From JBIOJM01 sp044450785 (lineage in GTDB: Bacteria > Planctomycetota > Planctomycetia > Isosphaerales > Isosphaeraceae), in assembly GCA_044450785.1 (NCBI GenBank), contig JBIOJM010000071.1:1-33277 (forward strand): 33,277 nucleotides of DNA, in the 5' to 3' direction. The number at the start of each line of letters is the position of its first letter. The stretch's first letter is position 1. The notes under the pieces were generated by a model. It was not told the origin of the DNA. It saw only the letters and a list, made by a program, of their open reading frames with translations, and searched no databases. Positions 1 through 8,215 of this stretch are shown piece by piece. Made by a program: the position numbers and the translations under genes.

Positions 1-2
1 CT

Positions 3-1028
3 TCCAAACGCCGCGTCCAATGGCCGTACGGCGCCCGGGCGATCTGCTTGAGCGGCGAGGAGCCCGAACGCGCCCGCGGCTTGAATGTCGACACCCTCTG
101 GGCCGACGAGCTCGCCTGCTGGCAGCGAGCCGAATCGACCTGGGACCTCGCCATGCTGGCCCTCCGCGCCGGCACCAATCCCCAGGCCTTGATCACCACC
201 ACCCCGCGCCGCGTCGCCGTCTTGAGACGCATCCTCACCGAGGCGTCCACCGTCCAGACCACCGAAACCACCTACGCCAACCAGGCCCACCTGCCACCAG
301 AGTTCATCACTCAGATCGTCGGCTTGTATGAAAACACCAGGCTGGGCCGCCAGGAGATCTACGCCGAGTTCCTCGAGACAAGCGAGGGTGTCTGGTTCGC
401 CATCTTCGACCCGGCCCGCCACGTCTCCGTCGAGGCCGAGTACCATCCCGGATACCACGTCCGCTGCGCCATCGACGCCGGCACGTCGCGCCACACCGCG
501 GCGGTGTTCTTCCAGGTCCGCTCCAATCCAGCCGGCGACCGGCCCCGCGTGACCGTGTTCGCCGATTACCTCGCCCTTGATGTCTTCAGCCAGAAAAACG
601 CCCGCGCCATCGAAGCGATGGCCGGCGAGCTCCCCTGTCGCGGCCGCATCGACCGCGTCCGCCTCGACCCGGCCGCGACGGCTCGATCGTCGCTCGGCCC
701 GGCCGCCTACGGCGAGTACGAGCGCATCTTCGGCTCACGAATCGTCGCCCGCTGGCCTTTTCACCCGGTCCTGGACGGGCTCGACACCATCGAGCTGCTC
801 CTGGACTCCGGCAACCTCTTGATCCACCCGCGGTGCGCGAAACTGAAGGACGCGTTCCGCAACTACTGCCGCAAGCGCCGCCGCGGCGAGTGGATCGACG
901 AGCCGGCCGACGGCCATCCCGAAGAAGACTTGATCGACGCGCTCCGCGGCGGCATTCGCGACGCACTCCCGGAGGTCAGCGTGTCCGCGTCCAACCTTAC
1001 CTCGGTCCATGCTTCGAGGCTTTTCTAA
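3..1028 (+). CDS. Phage-type terminase large subunit-like protein (5' end outside window)
   Basis: Terminase large subunits couple ATP hydrolysis to DNA packaging and cut the concatemer with an RNase H-like nuclease. The frame is open to the left edge, so the TTG at 48 is not the true start and the Walker A region is missing. A Walker B-like segment (TLWADELA) lies near position 95-120. The nuclease part follows: an Asp in CAIDAGTSRHTAA (about 465-500), and a C-terminal PEEDLIDALRGGIRD near 918-962 that would give further acidic residues. About 341 residues are present, where full proteins usually have 450-600. No capsid, portal or tail genes follow, so this is either the edge of a degraded prophage or one of the isolated terminase-like genes carried by planctomycete chromosomes (inference). 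Family assignment is fairly sure; activity is not. Confidence 0.82.
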   Translation, partial: SKRRVQWPYGARAICLSGEEPERARGLNVDTLWADELACWQRAESTWDLAMLALRAGTNPQALITTTPRRVAVLRRILTEASTVQTTETTYANQAHLPPEFITQIVGLYENTRLGRQEIYAEFLETSEGVWFAIFDPARHVSVEAEYHPGYHVRCAIDAGTSRHTAAVFFQVRSNPAGDRPRVTVFADYLALDVFSQKNARAIEAMAGELPCRGRIDRVRLDPAATARSSLGPAAYGEYERIFGSRIVARWPFHPVLDGLDTIELLLDSGNLLIHPRCAKLKDAFRNYCRKRRRGEWIDEPADGHPEEDLIDALRGGIRDALPEVSVSASNLTSVHASRLF

Positions 1029-1048
1029 TGATCGCCCCTTCACCAGAT

Positions 1049-1104
1049 GAGGATTCCGGATCGAGGATTTCGTGTTCAGGATTGAAGATTTCGTGCTCGA
1101 CATT
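1049..1104. repeat. Degenerate period-7 direct repeat, eight heptads
   Basis: Immediately after the terminase stop the sequence can be cut into eight consecutive 7-mers: GAGGATT, CCGGATC, GAGGATT, TCGTGTT, CAGGATT, GAAGATT, TCGTGCT, CGACATT. GAGGATT-like units recur in register, and the pair GAxGATT-TCGTGYT occurs twice. It resembles in layout the heptanucleotide STRR repeats known from cyanobacteria. In the remaining gene-free sequence (1105-1277) I see only a TTCGGCAA motif repeated near 1225-1245. Confidence 0.6.
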
Positions 1105-1277
1105 TGATCACACAAAACCAAGGTTTTCACGCCTGACACCGATTTGCGACAGCTCATTCGACGGAAATGTCTGATTACAAACGATTTACGGCATAAAGAC
1201 TGGCCGTCACCATCGCGATTTTCGGCAATTTTAAGCAAAATTCGGCAAACTTTTGACCCGTGAACTCCCGACGAATC

Positions 1278-1347
1278 GAGAACCGAGAACTGAGAACGGA
1301 GAACCGGCAAGAGTCCGGTCTTCTTTCCGTTCTCCGTTCTCCGTTCT
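1278..1347. repeat. Inverted heptamer array (GAGAACN / CCGTTCT)
   Basis: Four tandem heptamers GAGAACC, GAGAACT, GAGAACG, GAGAACC (1278-1305) are followed by a 21-nt spacer and three copies of CCGTTCT (1327-1347), whose complement AGAACGG is the same repeat in another phase. Transcribed, the two arms can pair, and the spacer itself has an inner ACCGG/CCGGT hairpin. It lies 50 bp before the start of the small helix-turn-helix gene. The layout matches the arrays at 23244-23348 and 31285-31388, although the heptamer differs. Confidence 0.8.
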
Positions 1348-1397
1348 TCTTCCCGACGAGCCTCGAATAAACTTGCACAAACATCGGAGAGACGACA

Positions 1398-1787
1398 ATG
1401 CCAGAGGAACAGCAAATCCCAGACCAGCAGTACCAGTTCGCAGTGGCAATGGCCACTGGCCAGAGAGCCTCGGTCTGGGCCAAGAAGAACGGAGTTTGCG
1501 AACGGACGTGTTATAATTGGAGAAAAACCAAAGAATACAGGTTGACGGTCCAGGAAGTTCGCCGCCGCACCCTCGACCGCGCGGTCGGCCATTTCGCCCG
1601 CAAGCTCACCAAGGCCGCTGACCGGATTGCGCTCTTGGCGACAGAGGCCCAGAGTGAGTCCGTCCAGTTGCAAGCGGCCCGCGCGATGTTCAAGGAATTC
1701 ACGGCGGGCCGGGAACACGTCGACCTCGAGGAACAAATGGTGGACATCGAACGTCGACTTGACGAACGTGACGCCAAGGTCCCGTGA
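1398..1787 (+). CDS. Small helix-turn-helix protein, terminase small subunit-like
   Basis: A 129-residue soluble protein. The ATG at 1398 has a good Shine-Dalgarno sequence, GGAGAG at 1386-1391, six bases upstream. Residues about 18-45 (ATGQRASVWAKKNG, then CERTCYNWRKT) look like a helix-turn-helix of the kind in terminase small subunits and transposase-associated proteins. The rest is charged and helical, with a segment rich in Ala and Gln (VQLQAARAMFKEF) and an acidic-basic tail (DIERRLDERDAK) that may form a coiled coil. It follows the terminase fragment by 369 bp, whereas in phages the small subunit gene normally precedes the large one. It may bind DNA as a packaging or repeat-recognition factor; that is inference. 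I am confident it is a gene, less so of its role. Confidence 0.75.
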   Translation: MPEEQQIPDQQYQFAVAMATGQRASVWAKKNGVCERTCYNWRKTKEYRLTVQEVRRRTLDRAVGHFARKLTKAADRIALLATEAQSESVQLQAARAMFKEFTAGREHVDLEEQMVDIERRLDERDAKVP

Positions 1788-1888
1788 AGGAAGTCGCCGC
1801 GGGAATGGACACCGACGGTGGGCAGCACCCCGCCGCGCCGGTGGACAAGCTGATCGATGGTGTGGCATTCATTCTCTGCGAGAAGTAG
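1784..1888 (+). CDS. Possible 34-residue protein overlapping the HTH gene stop
   Basis: A GTG at 1784 overlaps the TGA stop of the preceding gene (GTGA) and opens a 34-codon frame ending with TAG at 1886-1888. The peptide begins MKEVAAGMDTDGG and ends with KLIDGVAFILCEK, a plausible amphipathic or hydrophobic end. There is no independent Shine-Dalgarno sequence, so expression would rely on translational coupling. I do not recognise a family, and it could be chance. Confidence 0.3.
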   Translation: MKEVAAGMDTDGGQHPAAPVDKLIDGVAFILCEK

Positions 1889-1937
1889 ATTATTAAGCGA
1901 GTGTTAAACACAGGCGAACCAAGGAGGAGTTCCGGTC

Positions 1938-1994
1938 GTGAGCGGCACGGCGCTAGCCGCCGGTGATTCCTTCGGGAGCAAGGGGGCCGATTGA
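1938..1994 (+). CDS. Candidate 18-codon leader ORF upstream of the 1529-residue fusion
   Basis: The strongest Shine-Dalgarno sequence here, AAGGAGGAG at 1921-1929, does not serve the big gene. It sits eight bases before a GTG at 1938 that opens an 18-codon frame (MSGTALAAGDSFGSKGAD) ending in TGA at 1992-1994. That stop overlaps the first base of the ATG of the fusion gene (TGATG). This is the classic geometry of a translationally coupled leader or upstream ORF. The peptide shows no run of one amino acid that would suggest attenuation. Confidence 0.35.
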   Translation: MSGTALAAGDSFGSKGAD

Positions 1995-4900
1995 TGCGCT
2001 TCATCTGGCGAGGTGGGAGCAGAGCGGCGTTCTGGATCGGTGCCGTGAGCCTGGCACTGGTGGCTCAGGCCCAGGAGAAGCCCCAGGGCAAGGCAAGAGA
2101 GCCACTGCTCCTGCATGCCCGAGTGCGAGAACCCGCGGCGGACGCGAAGGGTAAAGCTGCGGCCCCGTTCGTCGTCAAGGACAAAATCCTCCAGTGGAAC
2201 TCCACGCAAACGGCCATCATCATCTGCGACATGTGGAACCAGCACTGGTGCCAAGGTGCCACGCGACGGGTCGCCGAGCTGGCCCCCGTCATGAACCGAG
2301 CGATCGCCGCGGCGCGGGCCAGGGGCGTGCTCATCATCCACGCCCCCAGCAGTTGCATGGACGCCTATAAAAATCACCCCGCGCGGAACCGGGCGCAGAA
2401 CGCCCCCAAAGCCACGAACCTGCCGGAACACATCGGCGAGTGGTGCAACAAGATCCCCGCCGAGGAAAAAGGGATCTACCCGATCGACCAGTCCGACGGC
2501 GGCTGCGACGACGGGCCTCAGTGCCCCCAAGGATCGCCCTGGAAATCCCAGATCGCCGCGATCGAAATCCGCGACGAGGACGCGATCAGCGACTCGGGCG
2601 CCGAGATCTGGAACCTGCTGGAGAGCCGCGGGATCACCAACGTCATGCTCATGGGCGTTCATACCAATATGTGCGTCCTCGGCCGGCCGTTCGGCCTGCG
2701 CCAGATGGCCAGTCACGGCAAGAACGTCGTCTTGGTCCGCGACTTGACCGACACGATGTACAACTCGCGGACATGGCCGTACGTCAGCCACTTCGAGGGA
2801 ACCAACCGGATCGTCGAGCACATTGAGAAGTACGTGGCAGCGACGATCACCTCGACGGACCTGACGGGCGGGCCCGCGTTCCGGTTCCAGCCTGACGACC
2901 GCCCCCGCGCCGTCTTCTTGATCGGCGAGGACGAGTACAAGACCGAAGCAACCTTGCCGGCCTTCGCGACCAAGGAGCTCGAGCCGCTCGGCATTCGCTG
3001 CACGTTCGCGATCGCCGACCCCAAGACGCCCCACGACTTTCCCGGGGCCCTAGCGCTGGCGGATGCGGACTTGCTGGTCTTGAGCGTCCGCCGCCGCGCG
3101 CCCACGGCCGAGCAGATGGCGATCATTCGCAAATACGTTGATGCGGGTAAGCCGCTGGTGGGCATCCGCACCGCCTGCCATGCCTTCGACGCCCGCGGCA
3201 AGGCGCCCGCGGGGCATGTCGAATGGAAGTCGTTCGATCCCGATGTACTGGGAGGCCACTACACCAACCACTATCCCAACGATCGTCATCCCGTGATTTC
3301 ACCTGGATCGGGCGATCAGACCCACCCGATCGTCCGGGAGGTCGAGACTCCGTTCACAAGCGAGGGCTCGCTGTACAAGACGGGCCCTCTGGCCGCCAAA
3401 GCGCGGGCGCTCCTCTGGGGAACGATCCCTGGCCAACCGCCCGAGCCGGTCGCCTGGGTCAACCGGAACGGCTCGTCGCGCGTCTTCTACACCTCGCTGG
3501 GCCACCCCGCCGATTTCGCGAACCCTTCGTTCCGCCGGCTGCTCCGCAACGCCGTGTTCTGGGCGCTCGACCGGCAGCCGCCATCGCAGGCGGCCCACAA
3601 GGCCAGGACCCCCGGCGCCGCCGGTCCAAGCGCGGCCGTGTCGCAGGAGACCCGCTCCCCTTTTGATCGGGGCCAGGGCCCGCTTTCACCCCGCGCTGCC
3701 CTGGCGTCTTTCAAGGTTCCCGGCGACCTTCAGCTCGAGCTGGTCCTGGCCGAGCCGGACGTGCGCCAGCCGGTCTCGATCTCGTTCGACGAGCGAGGGC
3801 GGCTCTGGGTCGTTCAGTACCTGCAGTATCCTTTTCCGGCGGGCCTGAAGATGGTCAGCCGCGACGGGGTCTGGCGCGCTGTCTATGACAAGGTCCCGCC
3901 GCCCCCTCCCCACCACTTCCGCGGCAAGGACAAGATCACGATCCACGAGGATACCGACGGCGACGGCGTCTACGACCGGCACAAGACGTTCCTGGACGGC
4001 CTGAACATCGCCACGTCGGTGGCGCGGGGCAGGGGGGGCGTGTGGGTGCTCAATCCGCCGTACCTCTTGTTCTACCCGGACCGCGACAACAACGACGTGC
4101 CCGACGGCGACCCCGAGGTCCACCTCCAGGGCTTTGGGCTGGAGGACACGCACTCCGTGGTCAACAGCCTGCGGTGGGGCCCGGACGGCTGGCTTTACGC
4201 GGCCCAGGGATCGACCGTCACCGGCCACGTGACTCGTCCCGGCCTCGATGCGGGCAAGGAGCCCGTCCACTCGATGGGACAACTGATCTGGCGGTATCAT
4301 CCCGAGACGCGCCGCTATGAGGTCTTCGCCGAGGGGGGCGGCAACGCGTTCGGCGTCGAGATCGACGCCAGGGGTCGCATCTACTCAGGGCACAATGGAG
4401 GCGACACACGCGGGTTCCACTACGTGCAGGGGGCATACTACCAGAAGGGGTTCAACAAGCACGGGCCGCTGTCGAACCCTTACGCGTTCGGCTACTTCCC
4501 CGCGATGAAACATAACCGCGTACCCCGGTTCACGCACACGTTCGTCATCTACGAGGCCGACACGCTGCCCCGGCAGTACCGCGGCTTGTTATTCGGCGTC
4601 GCGCCCTTGCTGAACCACGTGGTGATGAGCCGGATCAGCCCCGATGGATCCTCGCTCCAGACCCAGGATGTCGGCCTGGCCGTCTCGAGCGACGATCGTT
4701 GGTTCCGGCCGGTGGACATCAAGCTCGGCCCGGACGGGGCCCTCTACATCGCCGATTGGTACGACCGCCAGGTCAACCACTACCGCAACCACGAGGGGCA
4801 GATCGATCCTGACCATGGGCGTGTCTACCGGCTCAAGGCCCGGGCTGCCGAGCCCTCTTCCTCCGCAAAACCCTCCGACCTGTCTCGCCTGACCACGCTC

Positions 4901-6583
4901 GATCTGGTGAAGCTGCTGGCCGATCCCAACAAGTGGACGAGGCAGACCGTGCTGCGATTGATCGCCGACCGCAAAGACCCGTCCATCGCGCCGGATCTGA
5001 GGCGCCTGATCGCACAAGAAACCGGTCAGCTCGCCCTCGAGGCACTCTGGGCCTTGAACCTGGTCGGCCGGCTGGACGAGCCGGCAGCCTTGAAAACGCT
5101 CGACCATTCCGACCCCCACGTGCGGCTCTGGACGGCGCGGCTCTCGTGTGATGCATCCCGCGTTTCACCGCCGGTGGCGACGGCGCTGGCCCGGCGCGCC
5201 GCGATCGAGCCGAACGTCGAGGTCCGCAGTCAGCTCGCGTGTTCGGCGAAGCGCCTCCCCGCGCGCGATGCCCTGCCGATCGTCCGGGCATTGCTGGCGC
5301 GGAGCGAAGATGAATCGGACATCCATTTACCGCTCTTGCTCTGGTGGGCCCTCGAAGCAAAGGTCGCAACCGACCCCGAGGCCGTGCTGGCCCTGTTCCT
5401 GGACCGCACAATCTGGGACCTGCCGATCGTGCGGGCGACCGTGGTGGAACGGCTGATGCGCCGGTTCGCCGCGGCCGGGACGAGGCAGGACTTGACGAAT
5501 TGCGCCCGACTGCTGGCCCTGGCACCGGGCCCGGATCACATCAAGCGTCTGATGGTGGGGTTCGAGGCGGCCTACGCGGGCCGCTCGCTGGCCGGGCTGC
5601 CGCCGAAGCTGCTCGACGCCCTGGCGCGGTACAGTGGGCAGTCGATCACGCTCGGCCTGAGACAGGGTAAACCCGAGGCGGTGGCGGAAGCCCTGCGCGT
5701 GCTGGCTGACGAGCGAGCCGACCGGACCAAAAAGCTCCAGATCCTCCAGATCCTGGGCGAGGTGCGCCGGCCGGGCTGTGTTCCGGTCGTGCTCCGCCTC
5801 GCCTGCCAGTCGTCCGATAACGCCCTGCGGACGACCGCCTTGACCGCCCTGGGCGGTTACGACGACCCCGCCATCGCCGTCGAGGTGCTCAAGGCTTATG
5901 CAAACATGTCCGACGACGTGGTTGCCGCCGCCCAGAGCTTGCTCGCGGCCCGCCGCACGTGGGCCGCACAATTTCTCGAGGCGATCGAGGCCCGGGCCAT
6001 CGATTCCCACACGGTCCCTCGTGAGGTCGTCGAAAAGCTCCTCCTGCTGGGCGACTCCCGAATCGATGCCCTTGCGACCAGGCTGTTCGGGCCGATCAAG
6101 CCCGCCAGTTCAGCCGAGCTCCACGCCCGGATCGACCGCCTGGCGATGTTGATCCGCGCCGGCACCGGAGTCCCCAAGCCCGGCAAACAGATCTTTGACC
6201 AGCAGTGCGGCCGCTGTCACACCCTGTTCAGCACGGGGGGAAAGGTTGGGCCCGACCTCACGACGTACCGCCGCGATGACCTCGAGATCATGCTCCTGAA
6301 CATCGTCAACCCGAGCGCCGAGATCCGCGAGGGATACCCCACTCGAATCGTCGCCATGACCGACGGCCGGGTGCTCTCGGGCGTGCTGGTCGAGGAGGAT
6401 AAAAACGTCGTGGTCCTGCGCGGCGGGGACGGTAAGGAGATCGCCCTGGCTCGTGACCAGATCGACGCGATCCGTCTCACCACGAGCTCGATCATGCCCG
6501 AAGGTCTGCTCAAAGACCTGAGCGACCAGCAGGTCCGTGACCTGTTCGCCTATCTTCGGAGCACTCAACCGCTGATTGACTGA
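1994..6583 (+). CDS. Exported fusion: cysteine hydrolase / ThuA / PVC-type dehydrogenase / HEAT / cytochrome c
   Basis: A 1529-residue protein with at least five parts. Residues 1-27 are a signal peptide ending near AQA-Q. About 70-285 is an isochorismatase-like cysteine hydrolase, with Asp79 in IICDMWNQHW and the nucleophile Cys227 in GVHTNMCV. About 300-530 is a ThuA-like domain (GIRTACHAF, VEWKSFDPDVLGGHY). About 575-965 is the membrane-bound dehydrogenase-type propeller (EDTDGDGVYDRHKTF, LGPDGALYIADWYD). About 970-1365 looks like HEAT repeats. About 1385-1525 is a heme-binding domain with CGRCH at 1405-1409, then KVGPDLT. It should act outside the cytoplasmic membrane, perhaps oxidising a sugar-like substrate and passing electrons to heme c. 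ATG 1994 is preferred over TTG 1991; AGGGGG at 1981-1986 is a weak ribosome site. Fusing the hydrolase to this chain is unusual. The substrate is unknown. Confidence 0.93.
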   Translation: MRFIWRGGSRAAFWIGAVSLALVAQAQEKPQGKAREPLLLHARVREPAADAKGKAAAPFVVKDKILQWNSTQTAIIICDMWNQHWCQGATRRVAELAPVMNRAIAAARARGVLIIHAPSSCMDAYKNHPARNRAQNAPKATNLPEHIGEWCNKIPAEEKGIYPIDQSDGGCDDGPQCPQGSPWKSQIAAIEIRDEDAISDSGAEIWNLLESRGITNVMLMGVHTNMCVLGRPFGLRQMASHGKNVVLVRDLTDTMYNSRTWPYVSHFEGTNRIVEHIEKYVAATITSTDLTGGPAFRFQPDDRPRAVFLIGEDEYKTEATLPAFATKELEPLGIRCTFAIADPKTPHDFPGALALADADLLVLSVRRRAPTAEQMAIIRKYVDAGKPLVGIRTACHAFDARGKAPAGHVEWKSFDPDVLGGHYTNHYPNDRHPVISPGSGDQTHPIVREVETPFTSEGSLYKTGPLAAKARALLWGTIPGQPPEPVAWVNRNGSSRVFYTSLGHPADFANPSFRRLLRNAVFWALDRQPPSQAAHKARTPGAAGPSAAVSQETRSPFDRGQGPLSPRAALASFKVPGDLQLELVLAEPDVRQPVSISFDERGRLWVVQYLQYPFPAGLKMVSRDGVWRAVYDKVPPPPPHHFRGKDKITIHEDTDGDGVYDRHKTFLDGLNIATSVARGRGGVWVLNPPYLLFYPDRDNNDVPDGDPEVHLQGFGLEDTHSVVNSLRWGPDGWLYAAQGSTVTGHVTRPGLDAGKEPVHSMGQLIWRYHPETRRYEVFAEGGGNAFGVEIDARGRIYSGHNGGDTRGFHYVQGAYYQKGFNKHGPLSNPYAFGYFPAMKHNRVPRFTHTFVIYEADTLPRQYRGLLFGVAPLLNHVVMSRISPDGSSLQTQDVGLAVSSDDRWFRPVDIKLGPDGALYIADWYDRQVNHYRNHEGQIDPDHGRVYRLKARAAEPSSSAKPSDLSRLTTLDLVKLLADPNKWTRQTVLRLIADRKDPSIAPDLRRLIAQETGQLALEALWALNLVGRLDEPAALKTLDHSDPHVRLWTARLSCDASRVSPPVATALARRAAIEPNVEVRSQLACSAKRLPARDALPIVRALLARSEDESDIHLPLLLWWALEAKVATDPEAVLALFLDRTIWDLPIVRATVVERLMRRFAAAGTRQDLTNCARLLALAPGPDHIKRLMVGFEAAYAGRSLAGLPPKLLDALARYSGQSITLGLRQGKPEAVAEALRVLADERADRTKKLQILQILGEVRRPGCVPVVLRLACQSSDNALRTTALTALGGYDDPAIAVEVLKAYANMSDDVVAAAQSLLAARRTWAAQFLEAIEARAIDSHTVPREVVEKLLLLGDSRIDALATRLFGPIKPASSAELHARIDRLAMLIRAGTGVPKPGKQIFDQQCGRCHTLFSTGGKVGPDLTTYRRDDLEIMLLNIVNPSAEIREGYPTRIVAMTDGRVLSGVLVEEDKNVVVLRGGDGKEIALARDQIDAIRLTTSSIMPEGLLKDLSDQQVRDLFAYLRSTQPLID

Positions 6584-6593
6584 TGAGAAAGCA

Positions 6594-6622
6594 TTGCCTT
6601 GGCTGTCAAATTATGGTTTAAT
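6594..6622 (+). promoter_or_regulatory. Candidate sigma-70-type promoter for the DUF1501 gene
   Basis: TTGCCT (6594-6599) and TTTAAT (6617-6622) are separated by 17 bp, in an AT-rich patch that stands out in a GC-rich window. They lie between the fusion stop at 6583 and the DUF1501 start at 6675. This would let the second gene be transcribed independently as well as by read-through. Confidence 0.4.
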
Positions 6623-6674
6623 TTCTATTTAACAAACGGACGTCAAGAGGCTTATGGTACGCGGGGGATGAGCG

Positions 6675-8189
6675 GTGGACTCTCGGCAAACCTGGTGGTC
6701 GTGCGACGGACCCCGGCATCCCCGGCTGGACCGTCGGGCCGCGCTCCAGGCCGGGGCGATCGGGCTTCTGGGACTGGGGATGAACCATCTGGAGCCGCTC
6801 CGCGCGCTGGGGGCGGCCGCGCGCCGAGACGCACCTCCGGCATCTGCTGGTGCTCGCGATTCCGAGGTTCGGATCGCCCCCAAGGCCCGGTCGGTCATCT
6901 ACATCTTCCTTTCGGGAGGATTGTCGCAGTTAGAGAGTTTCGACCTCAAGCCGGACGCTCCGGCTGAGATCCGCGGTGAGTTTCGACCAATCGCCACGAA
7001 GACGCCTGGGATCGAGATCTGCGAGCATCTCCCCTTGCTGGCGCAGCGGAGCCATCTCTGGGCATTGGTCCGGTCGCTCTCGCACGGCTCGAACGACCAC
7101 TCGGCCGGTCACCACATCATGTTGACGGGCCGGTCGGATCTCCCTGCGGGGTTCGACCCCAATCAGCCACTGCCCGGCGACTGGCCGTCGATGGCCGCGG
7201 TTGGAGGGGCTCTGACCGCGCCGCGCAACAACCTACCCCCGGCCGTGGTCCTGCCCGAGAGGCTGATTCACAACACCGGGCGAATCATTCCCGGCCAGTT
7301 CGCCGGCCTGATGGGGCCGCGGCGCGACCCTTGGTTCATCGATGCCTCGCCATTCGATCCGACCGCGTACGGGGCCTATCCGTCGTTCGAATTCGACCAC
7401 CAAGAGCGTCCCGTGCCGCCCAGGACGAAGCACTTCCAGGCGCCGAACCTGAGCTTGCCCGAGGGTTTTTCCGGCCCCCGACTCTCCGGGCGGCTGAGGC
7501 TGCTGCAATGCATCGATCACCAGCGGGCCGCGCTCGACTCCCTGGCAAAAAACGAGCCGTTTGACCAGTACCGCCAGACGGCGCTGGCAATGCTGACCGA
7601 CGTGAAGGTCAAGGCGGCATTCGACGTACTTGACACCGATCCCAAGCTGCTCGACCGTTACGGCCGTCACGCCTTCGGCTGGTCGTTGCTCATGGCCCGC
7701 CGGCTCGTTGACGCGGGAGTCAACCTGGTCCAGGTGAACCTGGGCAACAACGAGACCTGGGACACGCACGGCAACATGTTTCCCCACTTGAAGGAGAAGC
7801 TCTTCCCACCCACGGACCAGGCCCTGTCGGCGCTGCTCGACGACCTGCATCAGAGCGGCCTCCTCGATTCGACGCTGATTGTCATGGCCGGCGAGTTCGG
7901 CCGGACGCCGCGGATCTCGTCGTTGCCCCAGTATTACAAGCTCCCCGGCCGGGACCACTGGGGCAAGGTCCAGACCGTGCTCTTCGCGGGTGGAGGAGTG
8001 GCCGGCGGCCGGGTCGTCGGCTCGTCCGACAAGATCGGAGGCTTTCCCCGTTCGGACCCCCAGACGCCCGAGAACCTGGCTGCCACGATCTATCGGGCGC
8101 TGGGATTGCCGTCCACGGTCGCGTGGCAAGACGCCCAGGATCGGCCGCACTTTGTCTACCGCGGAGAGCCGATTGCGGGGCTGTTTTGA
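6675..8189 (+). CDS. DUF1501 family protein, exported
   Basis: A 504-residue member of DUF1501, a family placed in the alkaline phosphatase/sulfatase superfamily and greatly expanded in planctomycetes. The GTG at 6675 is preceded by GCGGGGGATGAG. Residues 20-36 (RRAALQAGAIGLLGLG) form a Tat-type export signal. Family hallmarks are VIYIFLSGGLSQLESFDLKP at about 74-93, SHGSNDHSAGHHIMLTGR, NNETWDTHGN, and the block MAGEFGRTPRI followed by GRDHWG, which carry the likely metal-binding Asp, His and Asn residues. In planctomycetes these genes are typically paired with heme-binding dehydrogenase-like or DUF1553/DUF1549 proteins, and here it follows the fusion by 91 bp. The reaction catalysed is not established for the family. 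Confidence 0.93.
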   Translation: MDSRQTWWSCDGPRHPRLDRRAALQAGAIGLLGLGMNHLEPLRALGAAARRDAPPASAGARDSEVRIAPKARSVIYIFLSGGLSQLESFDLKPDAPAEIRGEFRPIATKTPGIEICEHLPLLAQRSHLWALVRSLSHGSNDHSAGHHIMLTGRSDLPAGFDPNQPLPGDWPSMAAVGGALTAPRNNLPPAVVLPERLIHNTGRIIPGQFAGLMGPRRDPWFIDASPFDPTAYGAYPSFEFDHQERPVPPRTKHFQAPNLSLPEGFSGPRLSGRLRLLQCIDHQRAALDSLAKNEPFDQYRQTALAMLTDVKVKAAFDVLDTDPKLLDRYGRHAFGWSLLMARRLVDAGVNLVQVNLGNNETWDTHGNMFPHLKEKLFPPTDQALSALLDDLHQSGLLDSTLIVMAGEFGRTPRISSLPQYYKLPGRDHWGKVQTVLFAGGGVAGGRVVGSSDKIGGFPRSDPQTPENLAATIYRALGLPSTVAWQDAQDRPHFVYRGEPIAGLF

Positions 8190-8215
8190 GTCCGAGTTCG
8201 CGATATTGCGATTCG

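Noticed and set aside
48..1028. TTG at 48 as the true start of the terminase gene
   Set aside because: Conserved-looking sequence continues in frame to the left edge and the N-terminal ATPase motif is missing, so the gene begins outside.
735..1868. Minus-strand open frame of 377 codons
   Set aside because: It lies opposite the terminase and HTH genes, includes translated heptamer repeats, and has no recognisable domain; the plus-strand genes explain the region.
8190..8215. Terminator between the convergent DUF1501 and M56 genes
   Set aside because: Only 26 bp separate the stops and no stem with a T-run is visible.
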